A stretch of DNA of 64,000 bases. Origin: Frigoriglobus tundricola. Its GTDB lineage: Bacteria > Planctomycetota > Planctomycetia > Gemmatales > Gemmataceae. Below the pieces are notes generated by a model. The model did not search any database. It worked only from the letters and a program-made list of their open reading frames with translations, and was not told the origin of the DNA. Positions within the stretch are counted from its first letter, which is position 1; each line of letters starts with the position of its first letter. Below are positions 57,477-64,000 of the stretch, one piece after another. The stretch spans positions 3,348,001 through 3,412,000 of the forward strand of contig NZ_CP053452.2 in NCBI RefSeq assembly GCF_013128195.2, read 5' to 3'. Both the position numbers and the translations under genes were made by a program.

Positions 57477-58841
57477 GTGAGCAATCCGCGCAGAGTCACT
57501 CCGTCTTACCTGATCCACAAGCAATCCGGCCGTGCCCGTGCCGTCTGGACCGACCAGACCGGTACCCGACACCAACAGCTCCTCCCCGGCGCGTTCGAGA
57601 GCCCGGAGTCCCGCACCGCGTTCGCACGCCTCCAGCTCGAACTCGTCTCCGCGTCGCACCCGATCACCCAAGCCGCCCGGCGCGACGGTCTTACCGTGAA
57701 TGAAGTGCTGCTCGCGTTCATGAACTGGGCCGACACTCATTACCGCACCGCCGACGGCCATCCCACCACCGAGATCGGCGAACTCCAATGGTCGATCCGC
57801 GCCGTTCGCGAACTGTACGGCGACACACCCGCCGCCGAGTTCGGGCCGCGGGCACTCGCCGCCGTCCGCCAACACATGATCGGACGAAACTGGGCGCGGT
57901 CGCTCATCAACCACCGCATCGATCGCGTCAAGCGCGTCTTCAAATGGGCCACGTCCGAAGAACTGGTTCCGGTCACCGTATACCAAGCCCTCCGCACCCT
58001 GGCCGGGCTGCGGCGCGGTCGCACCGAGGCCCGCGAAGCGGAACCGGTGGGGCCGGTCGATCCCGCACACGTTGCCGCCACGCTGCCGCGCCTCACCGCG
58101 CACTTGCGGTGCATGGTCGAACTGCAACGGCTGACCGGGATGCGGCCCGGCGAAACGTGCAAGCTCCGGCTGTGCGAAATGGACCGCTCCGGCGAGGGAT
58201 GGGTGTACCGGCCGGCACAACACAAGACCGCCCACCACGGCAAGACACGAGCGATCCACTTCGGCCCGCGGGCACAGTCACTTGTTGTCGCGTTCCTGCG
58301 CGGGGAGAACCCGCCGCCCGAAGGGTTCGCCCACATCGATCCGAACTACCCCGACCAGAGCGCCGCGCGCCGTGTCATGGCCGACGCCTATGAGGAAGCC
58401 GGCCGCACGCGGGACGCCGAGTTGCTCCGCGACACGGCCCGTGTAGTCGCTCTGGTGGGCGGTTGCGTGGTCGATCCGGCCGCCACACTGTTCAGCCCGG
58501 CCCGCGCTCGTGAGGACCGGTTTCGCGCCGCCCGGCAGAAGCGCAAGAGCAAGGTGCAGCCCTCGCAGCTCAACCGCCAGAAGGCCCAGCCGAAGCGCCG
58601 GCCCGCGGCCTCGTACACGCCCCGCACCTACGCCCATGCTGTCCGGTTGGCAGCGAAGAAGGCACAGGTTCCACACTGGCACCCCAACCAGCTCCGGCAC
58701 CTGTTCGCGACCGAGGTGCGGAAGCAACACGGCCTGGAAGCCGCCCAGGTGCTTCTCGGCCACTCCCGCGCCGACGTGACCCAGGTCTACGCCGAACGCA
58801 ACGAGCAACTCGCCGCAACGGTCGCCGCCGAGATCGGCTAA
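57477..58841 (+). CDS. int: Tyrosine-type site-specific integrase
   Basis: A 454-residue phage-integrase-family recombinase. The SAM-like arm/core-binding region (VNEVLLAFMNWADTHY, DRVKRVFKWATSEELV) precedes the catalytic domain: R223 in LTGMRPGE, a Lys in HKTAHHGKTR, R407 in HWHPNQLRHLFATEVR, H429 in LLGHSRADVTQVY and Tyr438. The residue three before R407 is Asn404, where the family usually has His. It lies 119 bases after the tRNA 3' half, a classic position of an element integrating at that tRNA. Confidence 0.9.
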   Translation: MSNPRRVTPSYLIHKQSGRARAVWTDQTGTRHQQLLPGAFESPESRTAFARLQLELVSASHPITQAARRDGLTVNEVLLAFMNWADTHYRTADGHPTTEIGELQWSIRAVRELYGDTPAAEFGPRALAAVRQHMIGRNWARSLINHRIDRVKRVFKWATSEELVPVTVYQALRTLAGLRRGRTEAREAEPVGPVDPAHVAATLPRLTAHLRCMVELQRLTGMRPGETCKLRLCEMDRSGEGWVYRPAQHKTAHHGKTRAIHFGPRAQSLVVAFLRGENPPPEGFAHIDPNYPDQSAARRVMADAYEEAGRTRDAELLRDTARVVALVGGCVVDPAATLFSPARAREDRFRAARQKRKSKVQPSQLNRQKAQPKRRPAASYTPRTYAHAVRLAAKKAQVPHWHPNQLRHLFATEVRKQHGLEAAQVLLGHSRADVTQVYAERNEQLAATVAAEIG

Positions 58842-58965
58842 GCCTCCACTCCCGCGCGGGCCGATCTGGCCCGCGCGGGTCAAGACGTCCATTCTGTGCG
58901 GCGCGCACCTCTGCCTGCCATTAGCCGGGTGTCCCGAGTTCGCAATCTGTGCGAGGCACCCCAAG

Positions 58966-59343
58966 ATGGCCGAATCCGTTTCCGAAACCGTCACCGAACC
59001 CGGCGCGCGTGTCCTGTCCGAGATCCAAGCCGGTGACGGGCTGGCGCTGTCCGCGGCCGGACGCCTGTTCCCCGCCCACCGCGGCGAGGGCACCGTCGGA
59101 CCGTCCACCGTCTTCCGGTGGGTCACCAAGGGCGCCCGGTCCAACAGCGGACAACCGGTGAAGCTCGAAGCGGTCCGCGTGGGCGGGCGCTGGCTCACGT
59201 CCCGCGCCGCTGTCGCCCGGTTCGTCCACGCGCTCACCGATGCGGCCGCACCCGCTCCGGCCGCGCCGGCGCCCAGGACCCCGACCGCACGCCAGAAGGC
59301 CAGCGAGCGCGCCGGCCGAGAACTGGCCAAACGCGGCGCCTAA
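58966..59343 (+). CDS. DUF1580 protein (excisionase-like position)
   Basis: A 125-residue protein. LSEIQAGDGLALSAAGRLFPAHRGEGTVGPSTVFRWVTKGARSNSGQ is the DUF1580 core: a helix-turn-helix/MerR-like fold with the phrase STVFRWVTKG, then VKLEAVRVGGRWLTSRAAVARFV. The tail is Ala/Pro rich then basic. Common next to integrases in planctomycete elements; an excisionase or regulatory role is inferred from position and fold. Confidence 0.82.
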   Translation: MAESVSETVTEPGARVLSEIQAGDGLALSAAGRLFPAHRGEGTVGPSTVFRWVTKGARSNSGQPVKLEAVRVGGRWLTSRAAVARFVHALTDAAAPAPAAPAPRTPTARQKASERAGRELAKRGA

Positions 59344-59452
59344 CGGCCGTGAAGAGTGGGCCGTGAAATACAGACGGCTTTCTGCTTTCGGCCCACTCTT
59401 CACAGCCCACAACTCACCGCTCACAAGCTCCTACCACTCCACGGAGAACTTC

Positions 59453-61015
59453 ATGAATGTGCCCGCTCGTGCCGGACTGCCTGCGAACAGCCCCGCCGCC
59501 GATTCCGATGCGATCACCCTCGACCCGCCCCGGCCGGTGCCGGGAAAACCTGGCGTGTTCACGTTCGTGAGCCGCACCGACGAACCGCTGCACACCGACG
59601 AGTTCCGCCCGTCCGTCGCTTCGCGGGTCACCAAGTTCGTCCACGAAACCCTGCGGAAAGCGTATCCGGCGCTCAAGGAAGGTGAGTGGCCCGTGGGCGT
59701 GGCCGCGCGCCTGGAGAAGCAGTTCATTGCGTGGGCGATCTCACCGCCGGAGTCCCCGAAACAACCGTCCGGGTCATCCCCCGACGCCGCAGACCCCCGC
59801 GACGCGGCGCTCGACCGGATGCCCAAGGACATTTGCATCCTGGCCGAAGGGTATCTCGAAAACCCGATGATGATTGAGCGCATCAGCGCCGACATCCAAG
59901 ACGCGGGCGTGGTCGGCGAGAGGGAACTGGCGCTCGCCCTGTACCTCGTCGGCAGCAGCGCCCAACTGCCCGAACCGCTCGCCGCCGTCGTGCGCGGGCC
60001 GAGTTCCTCGGGCAAGTCGTTCCTCGTGGAAACGGTGGCGTCGTTCTTCCCGCCGGAGGTGACGCTGAAGGCCACCGACCTGAGCCCCAACGCGCTGTAC
60101 TACTTCCCGCCCGGCGAACTGCGGCACCGGTGGGTGGTCGCCGGCGAGCGCTCGCGGATGGAGAACGACGAGCGCGCCGAGGCCACTCGCGCGCTCCGGG
60201 AGATGATCTCGGCCGGGCGGCTGTCGAAGGCGGTCGCCGTCAAGGAGGCCGACACCATCGTCTCACGGCTGATCGTGCAGGAGGGGCCGATCGCGTTCGT
60301 GGAAACGACAACCCTTGAAGACATCTTCGCCGAGGATGCGAACCGGTGCCTGATCTTCAACACCGATGAGCGTGACGAGCAGACCCGCCGCATCCTGAGC
60401 GCCACCGCGAGTCGCGCCGCCGGTAAGGTCCAGAACCAGCCGGCACGCTGCCGCGCCATCCATTACGCGATTCAGCGCATGCTCCCGCGAACCAACGTGG
60501 TGATCCCGTTCGCCCCCGACCTGGCCGCGCTGCTGCCGGCCAGCCGTGTGGAGGAGCGGCGCGACTTGTCGAAGGTGCTGCGGTTCATCCGCGCCTCCGC
60601 GCTTCTCCATCACCGCCGCCGAGAAGAGGACATCGACGGGCACGTTGTCGCCACGCTGGCCGATTATCAGCTCGCGCTGCGGTTGGCGGCGTGCGGTCTG
60701 GACGCGGCCCGGAGCGGGCTGAGCGATCCGGCGCGGCGCTGCTTCGAGGTGCTGTGCGACCGGTTCGGCCGGAACGAGTTCGATTCCATCGCGGCCGAGA
60801 CCGCTGCGGCGAAGTCGCGCTCGTCGGTGCGGGCGTGGCTCTCGGCGCTGGCTCAGCGTGGGTTCGTGGAACAGACCGAGCTGAACAAGGGGCCGAACCC
60901 GGCCCGGTGGCGGCTCACCGGCCAGGAGCCGGAATCGGCAGCGAGCTACCTTCCGCCGGTGGAAAAAGTGAAGGACAAGTACCTCTCCCGGAAAGGCTCG
61001 GACACAAAGAGCTAA
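59453..61015 (+). CDS. P-loop ATPase, primase/helicase-like, of the integrative element
   Basis: A 520-residue protein. Walker A is at 182-190 (RGPSSSGKSFLVETV), followed by LSPNALYYFPPGELRHRWVVAGERSRMENDE and ETTTLEDIFAEDANRCLIFNTDERDEQTRRIL with an arginine-finger-like segment. The C-terminus is helical and ends in a winged-helix-like part (RSSVRAWLSALAQRGFVEQTEL). The layout resembles replication initiation ATPases of mobile elements; no primase domain is visible. ATG at 59453. Confidence 0.72.
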   Translation: MNVPARAGLPANSPAADSDAITLDPPRPVPGKPGVFTFVSRTDEPLHTDEFRPSVASRVTKFVHETLRKAYPALKEGEWPVGVAARLEKQFIAWAISPPESPKQPSGSSPDAADPRDAALDRMPKDICILAEGYLENPMMIERISADIQDAGVVGERELALALYLVGSSAQLPEPLAAVVRGPSSSGKSFLVETVASFFPPEVTLKATDLSPNALYYFPPGELRHRWVVAGERSRMENDERAEATRALREMISAGRLSKAVAVKEADTIVSRLIVQEGPIAFVETTTLEDIFAEDANRCLIFNTDERDEQTRRILSATASRAAGKVQNQPARCRAIHYAIQRMLPRTNVVIPFAPDLAALLPASRVEERRDLSKVLRFIRASALLHHRRREEDIDGHVVATLADYQLALRLAACGLDAARSGLSDPARRCFEVLCDRFGRNEFDSIAAETAAAKSRSSVRAWLSALAQRGFVEQTELNKGPNPARWRLTGQEPESAASYLPPVEKVKDKYLSRKGSDTKS

Positions 61016-61041
61016 CACGTTGACCTGATTCGATTTGAAGT

Positions 61042-61092
61042 GTCCAACACCCGTTTTGGACGCTTTATCTGCAATGGAGCTAACGAGTTAGC
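61042..61092. promoter_or_regulatory. Two palindromes upstream of the zinc-ribbon gene
   Basis: gtccaacacccgttttggac (61042-61061; six-base arms) and gctaacgagttagc (61079-61092; six-base arms). The second lies 31 bases before the next start codon, an operator-like position. Both are the only dyads in the gap between the ATPase and zinc-ribbon genes. Confidence 0.4.
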
Positions 61093-61122
61093 ACCTTGTG
61101 TCCAAGCAATTCCGGGGAGAGC

Positions 61123-61392
61123 ATGTCCACACACTCCGCTGCCATTCTGGCTCTCATGGACCTCTCGTTCCTTGACGACCCGGACGACGATCCGACCCCC
61201 GCTCCTGCCCCGCCCGTCTCGGCCGTGAAGGAGCGAAAGACTGGTGCCGAGTGCCCAGAGTGTGCGTGGCCACTGGATCGGGGGCGTTGCTGGTCGTGTC
61301 ACTGGCGGCTGTGCGCGGTGTGCCGGACGCAGAAGACCGGCTCGGCGTTCATGGCGGTCTGCTTGTGCTGTGGCCTGGTCGAGTGCGAATAA
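61123..61392 (+). CDS. Small zinc-ribbon protein
   Basis: An 89-residue protein. The N-terminal third is acidic and proline rich (LDDPDDDPTPAPAPP). Two CxxC pairs (CPEC, CWSC) and then CAVC and CLCC near the end form two zinc ribbons or one treble-clef site. The start codon has ggggaga six bases upstream. No family recognised. Likely DNA- or protein-binding accessory protein of the element. Confidence 0.72.
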   Translation: MSTHSAAILALMDLSFLDDPDDDPTPAPAPPVSAVKERKTGAECPECAWPLDRGRCWSCHWRLCAVCRTQKTGSAFMAVCLCCGLVECE

Positions 61393-61474
61393 CGCGGGTC
61401 GAGTGCCATCGGTCGGGTAGCCTTCGTCCTGGTCGGCCCGCAGGGACCAAGACGGCCAAGGGGAGTGACAGGTT

Positions 61475-61870
61475 ATGGCAGAAAATGAGAGGATCGGGCG
61501 CGGTCAGGGCAGCGAGGTTCTCGCGGCCGAACTCGCGAGCGGTGCGACGGTTGCTCAGGCTGCATCCAAGGCGGGGGTGAGCGAGGCGACTGCGTACAGG
61601 CGGCTCCGAGACCCGGAGTTCGTGGCCCAAGTGCGTGAACTCCGAAGCCTTGCAGTGCGATCCGCAGCGGGCCGGCTGGCCGTCGCGATGTCGAAGGCGG
61701 CTGGTGTACTGGAAGCGCTCCTCACCAGTGAGACCGAGACGACCCGCCTGCGCGCGGCTGACCGGTTGCTCGACCACGCGGTGAAGACGGCCGAGGTTCT
61801 GGAACTGGAGCAGCGCGTCGAGGAGTTGGAGCGCATGGCCGCCATTCAACGCGACGAAAAGAGGCGATGA
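61475..61870 (+). CDS. Helix-turn-helix protein with coiled-coil C-terminus
   Basis: A 131-residue protein. LAAELASGATVAQAASKAGVSEATAYRRLRDPEFVAQV is a clear helix-turn-helix (terminase-small-subunit or resolvase-like), followed by a long helix ending ELEQRVEELERMAAIQRDEKRR. It may regulate the element or act as a small terminase-like protein; no partner large subunit is visible. The next gene starts two bases after its stop codon. Confidence 0.72.
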   Translation: MAENERIGRGQGSEVLAAELASGATVAQAASKAGVSEATAYRRLRDPEFVAQVRELRSLAVRSAAGRLAVAMSKAAGVLEALLTSETETTRLRAADRLLDHAVKTAEVLELEQRVEELERMAAIQRDEKRR

Positions 61871-61871
61871 C

Positions 61872-62201
61872 GTGAACCGGAACCGGTTGGCGAAACTGAA
61901 ACAGACGCTCGCAGCCGCACCGTGTCCGCGCTGCCAACAATGGGCCGCACCCGCTCGGCCCTGGATGCCCGCTGAGCGCGCTGCGTGGGACGCCCTCACC
62001 GACACCGAGCGGGCCGAAATCTGCGCGCTGATGGCACAGATGTCGGACCGGTGCGCCGCGTGCGAGCGGGTGAGCTTCGATCTGAGCAAGAGCAGCGATG
62101 AGGAGAAACGCCGGGCGCTCGTGCTGCTCCGACGCGTGTTCGTGACGCACTTCGGTGGTCCCGCCTCTCTACCACACCCATCCGTCGAAGACACCTTCTA
62201 G
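61872..62201 (+). CDS. Hypothetical protein with CxxC pairs
   Basis: A 109-residue protein, GTG start directly after the upstream stop. CPRCQQWA near residue 18 and DRCAACERV near residue 60 supply two CxxC pairs that could bind one zinc. The centre is helical (ERAAWDALTDTERAEICALMAQMS). No family recognised. Appears to be in one operon with the helix-turn-helix gene. Confidence 0.68.
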   Translation: MNRNRLAKLKQTLAAAPCPRCQQWAAPARPWMPAERAAWDALTDTERAEICALMAQMSDRCAACERVSFDLSKSSDEEKRRALVLLRRVFVTHFGGPASLPHPSVEDTF

Positions 62202-62777
62202 CGCAAGTTCTCCACTTTGCAGGGGGCTCCGCCCCCCGCACCCCCCGAAGACAAAAGCACTCCGTTGCATCGGCCTGACGAAGTGGCGTCTCAAAAGCGA
62301 GCCGGTGATCAGAGCGGAAAGTGCGGGGCGCCGGCAGTGATGGCCGGTGCCGAAAGGCACGGTGCGGCCGTTCGCTCCGCTTCGGCCCCAAAGTTCATTA
62401 TAGCTCGCATTCGCTCGCTGACATGAACTTTGGGGGCCTCCGCTGCGCTCACCACGTGGGGCCAAAACTCGACGCATCGCACGGCCTTGCGGCCGGCTCT
62501 TGGACGGGGTGGGGTTCGGGGTTGGCGAGAAGGGTGGTGTGGAGTTCTTCGCCGGCAGGAGGCCGGCGCGTGTTCGCGGCCGGATGCCGCGCCAGTCGCT
62601 AGGGAGACTGAGCTTTGTCTTGCAAAGCAAGCGGCACGAAAACGCTGGAAAAACAAGCATTTTCCGCTTGCGCGAGGCACCAAACCTGGTAAAATGTACA
62701 CCGGTGATGAAACGATGCCGCCGCAGTGCGCCAACACTGCGGCGGCGGCCAAACCCCTGATTGACGCAGGAGCAGGC

Positions 62778-63035
62778 ATGAACACTTTAACAGCAGGCGC
62801 CGCACGCGCCAAGACAGGCCGCGCACCGGGCCAAGCCCGGACCATTCAGCGGACCTACGAACAGCTCATTCGCGGAGCCCGGCCGCGCCGGGTGTTCTTC
62901 TTCAGCACGGAACTGAGCCGCTGCCTGCCGCTGCCGAAGAGGATGGCCCTTCGGCTGGTGCGGCAAGGACATCAGGGGCTGACGGTGCGGGCGGCCGAAC
63001 ACGGCTGCGTGTTCCTTTCCTTCCTGCCCGAGTAA
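62778..63035 (+). CDS. Small basic hypothetical protein
   Basis: An 85-residue ORF with a ribosome binding site (aggagc eight bases upstream). MNTLTAGAARAKTGRAPGQA is basic; RVFFFSTELSRCLPLPKRMALRLVRQGHQGLTVRAAEHGCVFLSFLPE follows and looks like a small folded unit. No family is recognised. It is framed by inverted repeats, so it may be a passenger or part of the repeat element. Confidence 0.55.
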   Translation: MNTLTAGAARAKTGRAPGQARTIQRTYEQLIRGARPRRVFFFSTELSRCLPLPKRMALRLVRQGHQGLTVRAAEHGCVFLSFLPE

Positions 63036-63340
63036 CCACACCAGAACCAGCACAGCGGCTCGGCCGGCAGGACGCCGGCCCTGCTGCCGGCACGACGACA
63101 GCCCGGAGCGAGGGGACACGGCTTGCCGGACCCCCGCAGCGGCCTGGGACGCCAAGGCCGCGGCATCCGGCCGCGAAGACACGCCGGCCTCCTGCCGGCG
63201 GACCCGCAACCGGTACCGCGCCAGAGCCCACAGCACCCCCACCGCCTTTCTCTTCTCTTCCCACACCCCTCTCAACACTGAGCGAGCGCAGCGCAGGCCC
63301 CCCGAAGGCGAACAAACCGGCTGTCAAGGGCCGGGCCGGC

Positions 63341-63380
63341 TTTGCGGCCCGGAGCGAGGCTTTGCGGCCCGGAGCGAGGC
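63341..63380. repeat. Tandem duplication of a 20-bp unit within a hairpin
   Basis: tttgcggcccggagcgaggc occurs twice in succession, with a third partial copy (tttgcgagcgg) after it. The flanking ggctgtcaaggg (about 63319-63330) and cccttgacagcc (63392-63403) are complementary, so the tandem units lie in a hairpin loop. Confidence 0.6.
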
Positions 63381-63666
63381 TTTGCGAGCGGTCCCTTGAC
63401 AGCCGAGTTAGTTTGGAGCCGAGGGGGCCGAAGCGGAGCGAGCCACCGCAACGTGACCGGAGAGCGTATGCGCCCGGATCAGCGACGGAGACGGCACTTC
63501 GTCAGGCCGATGCAAGTGAAATGCCTTCTGTCTTCGGGGGTGCGGGGGGCGGAGCCCCATGCAGAGCGAATGCAACACTGCGAGCCTTGCCGCGACGAAA
63601 CGACCACTGTAGAAGTGGGACGATAGTGACGACTCAGGGCGTAAGATTCCTTACTGGGAGGCACCG

Positions 63667-64000
63667 ATGAAACAGTATCTTGATCTACTACGCGCCATCC
63701 GCATCAATGGCGTTTGGAAAGAGCAGCGAGCCGTCCGGGCAGACGGAAGCCGCCTCAAATGCCAGAGCCTTTTCGGCGCACAGTGTCGGTACGACCTGAA
63801 AGATGGTTTCCCGCTCGTCACGACAAAGCGGATGCCGTTCCGCGCCGTCGCGGTCGAACTGCTCTGGTTTCTGACTGGTTCAACTAACAACAATGCCCTT
63901 AAAGCTCAAGGCGTCTCGATCTGGGACGAATGGGCCGATCCCGAAACGGGTGACCTCGGACCGATCTACGGAAAGCAGTGGCGTCGGTGGGAAGGCCCGA
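63667..64000 (+). CDS. thyA: Thymidylate synthase ThyA (cut by window end)
   Basis: Converts dUMP to dTMP using methylene-tetrahydrofolate. The visible 111 codons read [66 protein letters not shown] approximately, [24 protein letters not shown]: the canonical N-terminal blocks of ThyA, including the dUMP-phosphate arginine region. Cysteine nucleophile lies beyond the window. Ribosome binding site gggagg before the ATG. Its AT-richer codon use differs from the surrounding genes. Confidence 0.93.
   Translation, partial: MKQYLDLLRAIRINGVWKEQRAVRADGSRLKCQSLFGAQCRYDLKDGFPLVTTKRMPFRAVAVELLWFLTGSTNNNALKAQGVSIWDEWADPETGDLGPIYGKQWRRWEGP

Larger units (their letters stand above)
62219..63562. repeat. 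Nested inverted repeats around a small ORF
   Basis: Outer arms at 62219-62292 and 63488-63562 are inverted copies sharing ggggctccgccccccgcacc and, identical over 21 bases, a segment starting ttgcatcggcctgacgaagt. Inner arms at 62551-62591 and 63159-63199 match at 39 of 41 positions. The 62778-63035 ORF is in the loop. The arms themselves are GC-rich intergenic repeats. The unit may be a mobile or structured element; no transposase is inside. Beyond the ORF nothing else coding is seen in 62202-63666. Confidence 0.72.

Noticed and set aside
62150-62210. Possible second att site (ACACCTTCTAGCG) to bound the integrative element
   Set aside because: Only a six-base match to the core and it lies within a coding end; insufficient.
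63341-63380. CRISPR-like tandem repeat
   Set aside because: Only two adjoining 20-bp units without spacers; no cas genes anywhere in the window.

Overview
The window is high-GC bacterial DNA that reads like a planctomycete, most probably a Gemmata-type (Gemmataceae) chromosome. The markers are TIGR02996 repeat-companion domains (HPxxDxPRLxYADWL), leucine-rich-repeat proteins of the same lineage, several sigma-factor/Ser-Thr-kinase pairs, DUF1580 and DUF3500 proteins, PQQ-propeller secreted proteins, an archaeal-type MfnB homologue and many long palindromic intergenic repeats. No rRNA operon, CRISPR array or replication origin was seen. All calls come from reading the sequence and its translations; no database search was run.

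Region 1 (1-6076): the C-terminal part of an Ada-type alkyltransferase, two RlaP-family nucleotidyltransferases and an HD-phosphohydrolase/polynucleotide-kinase fusion, which together look like part of an RNA-repair gene set. A fasciclin protein and a Tat-exported aldo/keto reductase are interspersed. Region 2 (6.1-19.1 kb): ordinary chromosome with a cupin, small hypotheticals, sigma factor plus WD40 kinase, redoxin, GNAT, PQQ propeller, rhodanese, xylose isomerase, DUF3500 and a class V aminotransferase. Region 3 (19.2-23.7 kb): a TIGR02996/LRR gene cut exactly by an IS1595-type element, a Dabb protein, a lipoate-ligase-like protein and a small membrane protein. Region 4 (23.9-31.7 kb): a 1218-residue kinase fused to a tubulin/FtsZ-like GTPase, the MfnB homologue and a DUF885 metallopeptidase. 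Region 5 (31.9-48.0 kb): a sigma factor plus kinase ending in a degenerate DJ-1-like domain, a GAF/receiver sensor, PQQ propeller, thioesterase, M24 peptidase, MaoC dehydratase, gltX, a PemK/MazF pair, a PfkB kinase and thpR.

Region 6 (48.03-57.36 kb): an insertion that splits a tRNA-Arg(UCU) gene. The 5' half lies at 48034-48073 and the 3' half at 57311-57357; the halves pair perfectly and share a 13-nt core at the anticodon loop. The inserted 9.2 kb carries a beta-helix surface protein whose 3' end was cut off by an IS66 element, a third sigma/kinase pair, an intact tRNA-Arg(UCU) that may replace the broken one, and an IS200-like transposase that has lost its catalytic tyrosine. Region 7 (57.4-64 kb): a tyrosine integrase directly downstream of the tRNA 3' half, then a DUF1580 protein, a P-loop ATPase, small zinc-ribbon and HTH proteins, nested inverted repeats around a small ORF, and the start of thyA. 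This looks like an integrative element running off the window.

Two themes recur. Signalling is built from sigma factor plus membrane kinase cassettes, each kinase with a different C-terminal module. The genome is also visibly eroding: four TIGR02996/LRR relics, two IS insertions whose 8-bp target duplications allow exact reconstruction of the host genes, frameshifted small genes and dispersed palindromic elements.
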